From assembly GCA_003141955.1 (NCBI GenBank), contig PLOC01000004.1:140-55499 (forward strand): a DNA stretch of 55,360 bases, written 5' to 3'. The notes beneath the pieces were generated by a model, which saw only the letters and a list, made by a program, of their open reading frames with translations, searched no databases and was not told the DNA's origin. This document shows positions 41,065 through 52,010 of the stretch, piece after piece. The position numbers and the translations under genes were made by a program. Positions within the stretch are counted from its first letter, which is position 1, and every line of letters starts with the position of its first letter. This stretch comes from Chloroflexota bacterium. Its GTDB lineage: Bacteria > Chloroflexota > Limnocylindria > Limnocylindrales > CSP1-4.

Positions 41065-42597
41065 CTAGTGGCCGTCCTCGCGGGGTCTGGCAAGACCGGC
41101 GAGAGCCAGGGCGGCCGCGACCAGGGCGACGCCCGCGGCGACGACGAACGCCTGCGACATCCCGTGGCTGAACGCGTCGACCGCCTGCTGAGCCGCCAGC
41201 GCACCACCCGCTGGCCCGACCATCTGTGAGGCGAGGCTCTCGATCTGGCTGCCGCGACCGAGGACGACGAGCGGCTCCAGCGCATGGGCACTCGGCTGCA
41301 ACGTCGCGGGCAGGCCCAGCGTCCAGCTCGCCCAGTCGCCGCGAGCGACGGTGGCGCCGATCGAACCGAGCACGGCGACGCCGAGCGCCGTGCCGACCTG
41401 GCGGGATGTGTTCAGCATCCCGGACGCCACTCCGGACTTCGCCGCATCCGAGCTCGCCATCGCCGTCGCCGCGAGCACGGGCATCGTGAGCGCGCTCCCG
41501 GCGCCGAAGACGATGAGCCAGGGCCACATGTCGGAGTAGGGCGAGTCGGGCCTCAGGCGGGAGAGCCCGAGGATGGCAACGGCGCAGAGCGCCATTCCGA
41601 CGACGACAAATGGCCGGGCGCCGAATCGTCCACTGAAGCGGCCGGCCAGGGGCGCCACGAGGACAACCATCATCGTCAGAGGCAGAGAGCGGACGCCGGT
41701 ATCGATCGCCGAGTACCCCTGCACGTTCTGCATGAAGAGCGTCAGGAAGTAGATCACGCCGAACATCGCAAATCCGAGCGCGAGCATCAGGACGTTCGCC
41801 GTGCTGAAGCGGAGCCTCCGGAAGAAGCCGAGCGGAAGCATGGGCTCGGCCGTCGTGGCCTCGCGGACGACAAACGCGGCGAGCAACAGCACTCCGAGGG
41901 CCAGCCTCGAGAGCACATCGAACGAGGTCCAGTCGTTCGAGCTCGTCTCGATGAGACCCCACACGAACGCGAACAGGCCTGCGGTGGCGAGAGCAGTGCC
42001 CGGCAGGTCGAGGGCGCGCGTCGAGGGGTCGGTCGACTCCGGCACGACCCACGCGGCGACGAGGATGCCCACGATCCCGATTGGCACGTTGATCCAGAAG
42101 ACGCTCGACCAGCCGGCCGCGTCGACGAGGACGCCGCCCACCAGCGGCCCGATGGCGAGTCCGAAGGCCGAGGTACCCGCCCAGATGCCCAGCGCGGTCG
42201 GGAGACGATCCCGCGGAAAGGCGGCCACGATGATCGACAGCGAGAGCGGCCCCATGAGCGCCCCGCCGACGCCCTGCACGACGCGACCGGTGATGAGCTG
42301 GGCGTCGGTCTGCGCGAGCGCGCACGCCGCCGAGCTGGCCGTGAAGATCGCGAGCCCGACGAGGAACAGGCGCCGCCGCCCGAATCGATCGCCGAGCTTG
42401 CCGCCGAGCAGGGTGAGCGAGGCCAGCGCGAGCGAGAAGGCATTGACCGTCCACTCGAGGCTCTGGTCGGACGCGTTCAGGCTGCGCTGGATCGACGGCA
42501 GCGCCACCGTCACGACGGTCATGTCGAGCATGACCATGAACAGCGCAAAGACCATCGCGCCGAGGATCCACCAGTGCCGGCCGGGAGAGCGAGTCAC
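41065..42597 (-). CDS. MFS DHA2-family transporter, EmrB/QacA type
   Basis: The 510-aa protein starts with GTG at 42597 and has 14 predicted transmembrane segments. Motif D1 LDMTVVTVALPSI is at residues 24-36, motif A GGKLGDRFGRRRLF at 65-78 and motif C-type GPLVGGVLVD near 150, with a second AGRFSGRFGARPF. These define the EmrB/QacA subfamily of proton-driven exporters. It is adjacent to another DHA2 gene (280 nt apart, same strand) but the two are not close paralogues by eye. The substrate cannot be inferred. Confidence 0.9.
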   Translation of the reverse strand: MTRSPGRHWWILGAMVFALFMVMLDMTVVTVALPSIQRSLNASDQSLEWTVNAFSLALASLTLLGGKLGDRFGRRRLFLVGLAIFTASSAACALAQTDAQLITGRVVQGVGGALMGPLSLSIIVAAFPRDRLPTALGIWAGTSAFGLAIGPLVGGVLVDAAGWSSVFWINVPIGIVGILVAAWVVPESTDPSTRALDLPGTALATAGLFAFVWGLIETSSNDWTSFDVLSRLALGVLLLAAFVVREATTAEPMLPLGFFRRLRFSTANVLMLALGFAMFGVIYFLTLFMQNVQGYSAIDTGVRSLPLTMMVVLVAPLAGRFSGRFGARPFVVVGMALCAVAILGLSRLRPDSPYSDMWPWLIVFGAGSALTMPVLAATAMASSDAAKSGVASGMLNTSRQVGTALGVAVLGSIGATVARGDWASWTLGLPATLQPSAHALEPLVVLGRGSQIESLASQMVGPAGGALAAQQAVDAFSHGMSQAFVVAAGVALVAAALALAGLARPREDGH

Positions 42598-42824
42598 AGG
42601 ATCAACCTTTCTGGGGCGCGCATCGCCGTGAGGGACGGATCGGAGAGGGACCGAGGATCATCGCTCCTGGGCGACTGAGTCTCACTGTGGGCCTCCAACG
42701 CACATCACTTCGAACGCGCCGGTCGCTTCCCCGGCGAGAAGTTACCACCTACTGAGACGCAGTCGCAACAACCGGCCAGGCCGCGGCGGCGCCGCTGCCT
42801 GGCCGGCTGATCCGCGCTCCAGCC

Positions 42825-43694
42825 TTACGGCACGAACCCGTCGGCCGGGCCCGGCTTGGCGATGACGCTCGACAGGGCCGACCAGGCAATCGAGATCGTG
42901 ACCGTTCCGTCGGCCTCGCTGGCGATGACGCCCTGCGACCAGGTGAGCTCCAGGCCGCCCGGGGTGAATGCCCAGGCCCCGCCGAAGTCGGCCATCGTCG
43001 GCGATGCCGGCCAGGTCAGGGCGGCGCCGAGCTTCGCGGTCAGCAGCGTATGAGCCCGCGCCTGTATCACCGGCAGCGCCACCGCCGGGCTCGCGAAGAG
43101 ATCGGGGAACTGGATCACGGCGCCGGACGCGACGTCGAAGTTGAGGCTGCCCGCCTCCGTCGTCGGATGGGCCGCACCGGTGATGTACGTCTCGACGGTG
43201 AAGCGCAGGCTCAGCAACGAGGGTGAGGCGAAAGCGACCGAGAAGGCGCCCGCGAGCGTGCTGGGGCCGTCGCCGGAAGCGACTACAGGCAGCCCGCTGC
43301 CGTTGAACGAGACGATGTACGCGTTCACCCTGGTAGTGATGGCGTCGTTCATCGCCGTGACCGCGGCCGGCGCAACACCGGACACTACCGGCATCTGGAA
43401 CGAGACGTCCCAGCGGTTGTCCGACGCGGTTTGAGTGACGGTCGTGCTCGAGACTGTCGGCGTCGTGGCGACGGGCGTGGCCGTGGCCGTGGCGCCGGGC
43501 GTTCCCGTCGGCGGGACGGCGGACGGAGTGACGGTCGGTGCGGGCGTCGAGGGCGGCAGCGTAATGATGATGGTCTGAGGTGTGGGGCCGGCGCCCTGAC
43601 AACCGGCGATGACGAGCGCCGCGCACGCCGCCAGCAGGGTCAGCCCGCCACGACGCGCACCCCGCCGAATGATGCGACGCCCGTCAGCTTCCAT
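42825..43694 (-). CDS. lipoprotein with DUF3298-type domain
   Basis: The ATG at 43692-43694 follows GGAGGATCC and gives a 289-aa precursor. A twin-Arg-containing basic N-terminus, hydrophobic helix and lipobox V-I-A-G-C (Cys near residue 32) mark a lipoprotein. A Thr/Pro/Ala linker leads to an extracytoplasmic domain with the NDAITTRVNAYI block, LRFTVETYITGAAHPTTEAGSLNFDVASGAVIQF and FTPGGLELTW. The layout parallels the DUF3298 protein at 29479-30378, so the two are probable distant paralogues. Ligand unknown. Confidence 0.72.
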   Translation of the reverse strand: MEADGRRIIRRGARRGGLTLLAACAALVIAGCQGAGPTPQTIIITLPPSTPAPTVTPSAVPPTGTPGATATATPVATTPTVSSTTVTQTASDNRWDVSFQMPVVSGVAPAAVTAMNDAITTRVNAYIVSFNGSGLPVVASGDGPSTLAGAFSVAFASPSLLSLRFTVETYITGAAHPTTEAGSLNFDVASGAVIQFPDLFASPAVALPVIQARAHTLLTAKLGAALTWPASPTMADFGGAWAFTPGGLELTWSQGVIASEADGTVTISIAWSALSSVIAKPGPADGFVP

Positions 43695-43808
43695 GGATCC
43701 TCCCGATTCTCCCGAAACGGCTCGGCCGTCATCGGGCGTAAGAGGCGCCATCTTGGCAGAAACTGCCGCAGGCTTCATCTTTCGGCCGGATGCCCTGGCC
43801 GGGCCGCC

Positions 43809-45122
43809 CTAGCGGCCGATGCGGTCCGTGCGCATGTACTGCTGGAGCACCTCCGGGACGATCAGGCTGCCGTCCGGCTGCTGGTATGTCTCGAGGACCG
43901 CGGCGACCGTTCGAGGGAGCGCCACCCCCGAGCCGTTGAGCGTGTGCACGAGCTCTGGCTTCGCGCCGGCTTCGGGTCGGTAGCGAATCGCCATTCGGCG
44001 GGCCTGGTAGTCACGGAAGTTCGAGCACGAGCTGACTTCCAGCCAGCGCTCGACACCGGGCGCCCAGACTTCGAGGTCGTACTTCTTGGCCTGGACGAAG
44101 CCCATGTCCTTCGTCGCCATGAGCAGAACTCGATAGGCCAGGCCGAGGCGCTGGAGAATCACCTCCGCTCGACCGGTCAGCCATTCGAGCGCCTCCGCCG
44201 AAGCCTCCGGCTTCTCGAAGAAGACCATCTCGACCTTGTCGAACTGATGGACTCGCAGGATGCCACGAGTGTCCTTTCCGGCTGCGCCGGCCTCGCGGCG
44301 GAAGCAGGGCGAGTAGGCCGCGTAGCGGATCGGGAGCTGATCGGCCTCGAATATCTCATCGCGATGGAGGTTCGTGACCGGAACCTCGGCGGTCGGAACG
44401 AGGTAGAGGTCGTCGCGCGGGACGACGTACATCAGGTCTTCTTTGTCGGGGATCTGGCCGGTCCCGCGGGCGGACGCGGCGTTTACGACCGCCGGCGGCC
44501 AGATCTCGGTCATGCCGTGCTCGGCGGTGTGGACGTCGAGCATGAAGTCGATCAGGGCGCGCTGGAGGCGCGAGCCCTGGCCCGTGTAGACAGGGAACCC
44601 GGAGCCGCTGATCTTGGCGCCGCGCTCCAGGTCGAACATGTGGAGAGTTTCGGCAACCTCCCAGTGGGGACGGCGCGTCCAGGTGCCGCCCTCGGCGAGC
44701 GGCACGTCCTTGGGCAGGATCTCGCCCCAGGTTCGAACGACCCGATTGGCCGAAGCGTCGCCAACCGGCACGTCCGGGTCGGCCGGGTTCGGGATGCGCA
44801 GGAGCAGCTCCTCGAGGGCCGACTCCGTGGCGGCCAGCTCAGCGGCGATCTTCTCGATCTGGGTCCCTGCATCGGTGGAGACCTGACGGAGGGCCGCGAC
44901 CTCGGGGCCATTCGGCGCGGCGCCCTCGTGGATCGCTTCCCCGATCTTCTTTGATGCGGCGTTGCGATCGGCCTTGAGCCGATCCGAGTCGCCGAGCAGC
45001 TGGCGGCGCCTGCCCTCCAGAGCCAGGGCCTGGTCCACGATCGTCGGGTCCTCGCCCTTGTCGATCGCGCCCTGGCGGATCCGATCCGGCTCCTCGCGCA
45101 GCCTTGCCAGCCCGATGCTCAT
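43809..45122 (-). CDS. serS: seryl-tRNA synthetase
   Basis: Class II synthetase charging all the serine tRNAs of this window. The 437-aa protein begins with the coiled-coil tRNA-binding arm (about 25-105). The catalytic domain has motif 2 FRREAGAAGKDTRGILRVHQFDKVE near 272 and motif 3 NGSGVALPRTVAAVLE near 395, plus the TAEVPVTNLH block. GGAG precedes the ATG by about 10 nt. I looked for a serine T-box in the 303 nt upstream and found none. Confidence 0.97.
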   Translation of the reverse strand: MSIGLARLREEPDRIRQGAIDKGEDPTIVDQALALEGRRRQLLGDSDRLKADRNAASKKIGEAIHEGAAPNGPEVAALRQVSTDAGTQIEKIAAELAATESALEELLLRIPNPADPDVPVGDASANRVVRTWGEILPKDVPLAEGGTWTRRPHWEVAETLHMFDLERGAKISGSGFPVYTGQGSRLQRALIDFMLDVHTAEHGMTEIWPPAVVNAASARGTGQIPDKEDLMYVVPRDDLYLVPTAEVPVTNLHRDEIFEADQLPIRYAAYSPCFRREAGAAGKDTRGILRVHQFDKVEMVFFEKPEASAEALEWLTGRAEVILQRLGLAYRVLLMATKDMGFVQAKKYDLEVWAPGVERWLEVSSCSNFRDYQARRMAIRYRPEAGAKPELVHTLNGSGVALPRTVAAVLETYQQPDGSLIVPEVLQQYMRTDRIGR

Positions 45123-45425
45123 GCGTCACGTACTCCAGTGGTTTCTTCGGCGGCCCGGGCCGCGTTGCTGCTGAGTTTAGCCAGTCCGTTCGCTCTTCCG
45201 ATTCTGCTGGCGGATTCTTTCAGGTGCGCCCACCAATGCTGGCGGACGCAACCGAGCTCAGCCCCGCAGGCTTTGGCGGCGCAGAGGCTCCCCGGCCCAC
45301 GTCCGACGCAGCCCTGAACGTGTACAGGACGCCGCGCTTCCTGGCTTCCATCGGCCCAATTCTGCCGCCGGCACGCCCACCAGGAATAGACGACGGAAAC
45401 GGAGCCCGATTTGGCCCACGAGGCT
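45123..45425. other. intergenic region upstream of serS
   Basis: No gene, T-box or clear intrinsic terminator is visible in these 303 nt between serS and class I lysS. The 5' leader of serS must start here, but no convincing promoter stands out. Confidence 0.4.
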
Positions 45426-47018
45426 CTACGCGGCCACAGCCGCCGCGGCACGGAGCCGTTCGACAACGAACGCCGGCTCGAGGCTCGCCAGCAGCCAGCC
45501 GGCGCGAGGGCCGTTGGTACGGCCGAGGAAGGCCGTGTACAGGGCGCCGAAGGCACGCCCGGACGGCAGCTCCACGTCGGCGGCCACGCGGAAGATGAGA
45601 CCCTGCCAGGCGTCACCCGATCCGGGCTTCTCGGCACCGGCGGCCGACGCCAGCGCGGCGAGATAGGCGCGCTGCCCGGCGTCCAGCGCAGCCACTTCCT
45701 CCGGCATGGCGTCGTGGCGAATGACGAGGCGCGCCCGCTCGGGGGCATACGAGTCGAGCCAGGCCCGGGCAGAGGCCGTCCGCTCGGCCAGGATGGCAGC
45801 CTCGAACGCGGTGAGCGGCGCACCCTTCTCGGCCTCCATCCGCTCGGCGATGTCGACGCCGGGGATCTGCAGCAGCAGGGCGAGGTGCGCGAAGGCGGGC
45901 CGGAACGCGGCAGCCGCCGCAGCGACGTCCGACGCGGGCCCGAGCAGCGAATAGGCGAAGAGCCGCTCGTAGTCAGCCGGCAGCTCGCCCTTGACTTCAC
46001 GGCCCGCGGTGGCGGCGGCGATCCGGTCGAACTCGTCGAAGAGCCGCGGGATCGTTTCGCCCTCGGGGTCGAACTCGATCACCTGGCTCGGCCGCGGACG
46101 CAGGAAGAGGAAGCGCAGCTGTTCGGGCGGCAGGACCTCGGCGATCGTGTGCGCGGCGGCGCCCTGGCCCTTGGAGGTCGACATCTTCTTGCCGCCCACG
46201 TTGAGGAACTCGTAGGCGACGTTGCGCGGTGGCTCAATCTCGAAGACCTCGCGGCTGATGGCGTCGGAGCGGTCGCGCGATCCGCCGGCGGTGGCCAGGT
46301 CTTTGCCGCAGCCCTCGATCGTGACGCCCAGCAGGCCCCACTTGGCGGCCCATTCCAGGTTCCACGGTAGCTTGGCCCGGCCGCCCAGCGGCGAGACCCG
46401 GCCGTCGTGGCCGCAGCCGTGAGCCCACGAAACCAGATCGGGCATGCATCTGTAAGCGACCGTCACGCCGTTCCAGTCGGTGGCATACGTGGTGCCGATC
46501 TTGCCGCACTGCTCGCAGATGACCTGGATCGGCAGCCAGGTGCTGGTGCGTTCGACGTGGCTCACTCGCAGATAGATCGCCCGGACGCGATCAGCCCGGT
46601 CGAGCGCCAGCTTGACATAGGGATCCATTCGGCCGGCCGCGTATAGCTCGCTGACCCAGTAGAACTCGGGCGTGATGCCGAGCGGCTCGAAGGTCCGGAA
46701 GAAGATCTCACCGACGAAGTGGCGTGCGTAGTTGGCCGCGTTGCTCCCCTCGGGAGCCGGCACGCGCGACAGCGGCGCGCCCATGTACTTCTCGACCGCG
46801 TCGGGAGTCAGCTTCGCCTGCGAGTCCATGGCGTCCATGTCGTCGACGCCGTAGAGGAACGTCGCCTCTACTCCGGCCTGCCGCAGCGCCCGGTAGATGG
46901 CGTCGTGAAGGACGACCCCGCGCAGGCTGCCGACGTGGACGGTGCCCGAGGGCGACTTCGAATCGTTGACCACCTGGCGGCCGGAAGCCGCCGCTGCCAG
47001 CTCGTCGGCCCAGTACAC
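45426..47018 (-). CDS. lysK: class I lysyl-tRNA synthetase
   Basis: The 530-aa protein (GTG start) is the class I (archaeal-type) LysRS, unrelated to the class II LysS of most bacteria. The HIGH-type motif is PSGTVHVGS at residues 23-31 and the KMSKS-type motif KMSTSKG is at 278-284. Zinc-binding Cys pairs (C168, C171, C191, C202) lie in between. The C-terminal half is the alpha-helical cage. It starts 16 nt downstream of greA, so they are co-transcribed. Confidence 0.95.
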   Translation of the reverse strand: MYWADELAAAASGRQVVNDSKSPSGTVHVGSLRGVVLHDAIYRALRQAGVEATFLYGVDDMDAMDSQAKLTPDAVEKYMGAPLSRVPAPEGSNAANYARHFVGEIFFRTFEPLGITPEFYWVSELYAAGRMDPYVKLALDRADRVRAIYLRVSHVERTSTWLPIQVICEQCGKIGTTYATDWNGVTVAYRCMPDLVSWAHGCGHDGRVSPLGGRAKLPWNLEWAAKWGLLGVTIEGCGKDLATAGGSRDRSDAISREVFEIEPPRNVAYEFLNVGGKKMSTSKGQGAAAHTIAEVLPPEQLRFLFLRPRPSQVIEFDPEGETIPRLFDEFDRIAAATAGREVKGELPADYERLFAYSLLGPASDVAAAAAAFRPAFAHLALLLQIPGVDIAERMEAEKGAPLTAFEAAILAERTASARAWLDSYAPERARLVIRHDAMPEEVAALDAGQRAYLAALASAAGAEKPGSGDAWQGLIFRVAADVELPSGRAFGALYTAFLGRTNGPRAGWLLASLEPAFVVERLRAAAAVAA

Positions 47019-47033
47019 GGCAGCCGCCCCCGC

Positions 47034-47498
47034 TCAGTTGATTTCGATGATCTTGTACGAGAAGTCCCCTGCCGGGACATGAACGACGACCGACTCGCCC
47101 TTGTGCTTGCCCAGGAGCGCGCGACCGACCGGCGATTCGTTAGAGATCTTGCCCTCGCGCGGGCTGGCCTCAGTCGAACCGACGATCGTGAACTCTTCCT
47201 TGCCGTCTGAGCCCTCGACTTTCACGGTCGAGCCGATTTGGACATGGTCCGTGCCGTGATTGCCGTCGATGACGGTCGCGTTCTTGATCAGCGCTTCGAG
47301 ACGCTGGATCTGGCCCTCGACGAAAGCCTGCTCGTTCTTGGCGTCCTCGTACTCGGCGTTCTCCGCCAGGTCGCCGTGCTCCTTGGCGTCATGGATGCGC
47401 TGCGCGATCTCGGCGCGACGGACGTTGACCAACTGTTCGAGGTCCACTCGAAGCTTGGTCAGACCCTCTTCCGAGATGTACTGAGTCTTGTTGTTCAC
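47034..47498 (-). CDS. greA: transcription elongation factor GreA
   Basis: Rescues backtracked RNA polymerase by stimulating transcript cleavage. The 154-aa protein has the N-terminal coiled coil with the tip DLAENAEYEDAKNEQ (about 43-57), carrying the acidic pair that acts in the polymerase secondary channel. The FKBP-like C-terminal domain includes ISNESPVGRALLGKHKGE near 119-136. The start is GTG at 47498, with a clear promoter about 120 nt upstream. It heads greA-lysK. Confidence 0.96.
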   Translation of the reverse strand: MNNKTQYISEEGLTKLRVDLEQLVNVRRAEIAQRIHDAKEHGDLAENAEYEDAKNEQAFVEGQIQRLEALIKNATVIDGNHGTDHVQIGSTVKVEGSDGKEEFTIVGSTEASPREGKISNESPVGRALLGKHKGESVVVHVPAGDFSYKIIEIN

Positions 47499-47615
47499 CG
47501 CCGAAGGGGCTCCGTTCTCGTCGAATGCGACCCTGGGTCGGACCTCGAAGGGCCCGCGATAAAGGAAAAACTCCAGGCGTCACCGTCTCGGTGCCCTGAA
47601 GTTCGGCCGGCGCGT

Positions 47616-47644
47616 ATCCTAGCCGCCCCCCTCCCCCATGTCAA
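47616..47644 (-). promoter_or_regulatory. greA-lysK promoter
   Basis: Minus-strand TTGACA (perfect) at 47639-47644, a 17-nt spacer and TAGGAT at 47616-47621. Transcription would start near 47609, giving greA a leader of about 110 nt. Confidence 0.7.
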
Positions 47645-47996
47645 AGCGATAAACACCCACGCGGACCCCGGCAGTCAGGATCGGCAGGCGCGCCGGAGCG
47701 GCATGCGCAGGTCGTCTGGCCGTTCCACGGGCATTCGATCGCTGGGGCCAATCGAGTTCGTTCGAATCGGGGAGAACGTAGGTCCCGGCGGGGAAGGACC
47801 TATGAGGACTGGCAATCTGAAACGAAGCTGGCCATTCTTCGGCCATAAACCAGCAACAACACCGGCCCCGCCGCTCGGATCCTCCCTCCTCCTCCCCGAG
47901 CGCCGGGGCCGGTCCACGTCTGCGGGGGTCGGGAGCGCGCGGCCAGGGCCGGCTCGGTGCCTCCGGCCAACGCCGCAGCTGGCCGGCTCGAGGAGC
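47645..47996. other. intergenic region between argR and the greA promoter
   Basis: These 352 nt hold no supported gene. Frames are open on both strands only because of high GC. I see no ArgR-box-like palindrome that I can defend. Confidence 0.4.
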
Positions 47997-48461
47997 CTAG
48001 CTGCCGAGTTGGAGGAGCCGCCCGCGGATGCGTTGCATCGACATGCGATCGGCGAAGGCGACGAAGACAGTGTCGTCGCCGGCGATGCTGCCAACGACCT
48101 CCGGCCAGCGCGTTCGATCCAGCGCCGCCGCGATGGCGTGCGCGGAGCCGGGGAGCGTCCGTAGGACGAGCATCAGGCCCGCCTCGCGGATCTCGACCGG
48201 GAGATCGTGCAGCAGCGCACGCAGCCGCTCCTCGCCGGTGCTTTCCGCCTCGGTGACCCGGGCCGGCACGACGTAAGACTGGACCCCGTCCTGGCTGGAC
48301 TTGATGAGGCCCAGCTCCGCGACATCCCGACTGATCGTGGCCTGAGTGGCACGGAAGCCACGGTCGCGCAGGGCGGCCGCGAGCTCCTGCTGCGTGCGGA
48401 TCGGCCGCTGCCCAAGCAGATCGCGGATTTCGCGCTGCCGGAGCTGCTTCATCACCTCCAT
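47997..48461 (-). CDS. argR: arginine repressor ArgR
   Basis: The 154-aa protein has the N-terminal winged helix of ArgR/AhrC (REIRDLLGQRPIRTQQELAAALRDRGFRATQATISRDVAELGLIK, about 10-54) with the invariant ATISRD. The C-terminal trimerisation and arginine-binding domain has GSAHAIAAALD near 105 and the arginine-contacting GDDT motif in GSIAGDDTVFVAF near 124. Hexameric ArgR represses arginine biosynthesis genes with arginine as co-repressor. No arg gene lies in this window; it is downstream of uppP. Confidence 0.93.
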   Translation of the reverse strand: MEVMKQLRQREIRDLLGQRPIRTQQELAAALRDRGFRATQATISRDVAELGLIKSSQDGVQSYVVPARVTEAESTGEERLRALLHDLPVEIREAGLMLVLRTLPGSAHAIAAALDRTRWPEVVGSIAGDDTVFVAFADRMSMQRIRGRLLQLGS

Positions 48462-48509
48462 CGCACCGCCGCCCTCCCCGCCCCGTCACCTGCCGTCATC
48501 GAACCCCTC

Positions 48510-49346
48510 TCATGCGCCGTGGGGTGAGAGCAGGATGACGAAGACCGCAATCGCGGCCAGCACGCGATACACGACGAACAGAGTAACCGGCCGGCGGCGC
48601 AGGAATTCGAGCATGAAGTGGATGGCGAGCACGCCTGAGGTGGCCGCCGCGACGAAGCCGATCAGCACGAGGCGCATCTCGGGGTTCTCGCCCGCCTCAC
48701 CGGTCAGGAGCTTGCGCGCCTCCCACAGGCCGGCTCCGGCCACCACCGGCGTGGCCATCAGGAAGCTGAACCGGGCCGCAGCCTCTCGGCTCAGACCTTC
48801 GAAGAGACCTGCGGCGATGCTGACGCCGGAACGGCTGATGCCCGGAACGAGGGCCACGACCTGGGCGATGCCGATTCCGAGCGCGCCGCCGAAGGTCATC
48901 TCCTCCATCTCGCGCACCTTGCTGCCCCAGCGGTCCGCAAGCCAGAGGATCGCCGCGCCGACGCAGAGCATGGCTGCGACACGAGCAGGCTCGCGAACCC
49001 ACGACTCGATCGTGTCGGTGAGCAGCGGTCCCACGAGCACCGCGGGGATGGTGGCCACGACCAGGAGCCACGCCATCTTGCGGTCTGGATCATCGCGCAG
49101 GGAGCGGTCGCGGATACTGGCCAGCCCGGCGGGGATGAGCGTCAGCCAGTCGCGCCAGAAGTAGAGGATCAGCGCCAGGAGCGTCCCCATGTGGAGCATG
49201 ACGTCGAACGCCAGCGAGTTGATGAAGGGATCCGTCCAGCCCATCGCCCAGGGCACCAGGATCAGGTGGCCGGAGCTGGAGACGGGGATGAACTCGGTCA
49301 GACCCTGAACAAGGCCCATGATCAACGCCTGGATGGACAGGTCCAC
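48510..49346 (-). CDS. uppP: undecaprenyl-diphosphatase
   Basis: Recycles the lipid carrier for cell-wall synthesis by removing a phosphate from undecaprenyl diphosphate; also known as BacA. The 278-aa integral membrane protein (GTG start) shows the two family motifs: GLTEFIPVSSSGHL (residues 15-28, with the Glu-rich and P-G-S-R-like Ser site) and PGISRSGVSIAAGL near 168. About seven to eight helices are predicted. It lies 48 nt upstream of argR and downstream of hppA, separated from the latter by a hairpin. Confidence 0.95.
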   Translation of the reverse strand: MDLSIQALIMGLVQGLTEFIPVSSSGHLILVPWAMGWTDPFINSLAFDVMLHMGTLLALILYFWRDWLTLIPAGLASIRDRSLRDDPDRKMAWLLVVATIPAVLVGPLLTDTIESWVREPARVAAMLCVGAAILWLADRWGSKVREMEEMTFGGALGIGIAQVVALVPGISRSGVSIAAGLFEGLSREAAARFSFLMATPVVAGAGLWEARKLLTGEAGENPEMRLVLIGFVAAATSGVLAIHFMLEFLRRRPVTLFVVYRVLAAIAVFVILLSPHGA

Positions 49347-49435
49347 GCGATGTCTCCTCCGGTGCGGATGTCTTCAGGGTCCCGTAGAGAGCGGGTGGGC
49401 CGCGGGGGACGAACGCGGCACCGAATGCGCGCGGA

Positions 49436-49457
49436 CCGGCGGTCGGAAGACCGCCGG
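49436..49457 (-). terminator. hairpin after hppA, possible terminator
   Basis: A perfect 9-bp stem CCGGCGGTC / GACCGCCGG (49436-49444 and 49449-49457) with a 4-nt loop lies 18 nt past the hppA stop. There is no T run, so it may terminate weakly or stabilise the mRNA 3' end. Confidence 0.5.
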
Positions 49458-49474
49458 CCCGCGAAGTGGCTCGC

Positions 49475-51697
<2,223 letters not shown>

Positions 51698-52010
51698 GGG
51701 GGGCTAGCGACTCCTTCTCTGACGGCACGATGGAGCGCGGCGGGACGGCGCGCCTCCGGGGCTTGAAGCCCGGATCCGATAGGTGGTTGCATACTCGGGC
51801 CGGGCGGAGTGTATCAACGGCCCAAAGGGGGGGTCAAACTGCGGGAGGACCCCCTGCATATGCAGTCACCGCCGCCGAAGCGGGGCGAATGGCCCCGCCG
51901 ACTTGGGACGTATGGCCCGAGCGGCCCCACGACGTCGGCGCGCGGCCGTGAGCGGCGCCAATCCGAACGGCCGGCGAGGGCCGGCAGCGGCGGGCCACGC
52001 CGCACGACCG
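51698..52010. other. intergenic region between hppA and the surface protein
   Basis: No gene is supported in these 313 nt. A weak hppA promoter candidate on the minus strand is TTGACC at 51832-51837 with GATACA at 51810-51815 (16-nt spacer). No terminator of the surface protein gene stands out. Confidence 0.4.

Noticed and set aside
45123-45425. Possible serine T-box upstream of serS
   Set aside because: No GGGTGG-CACCGCG consensus and no terminator hairpin with T run on the minus strand.
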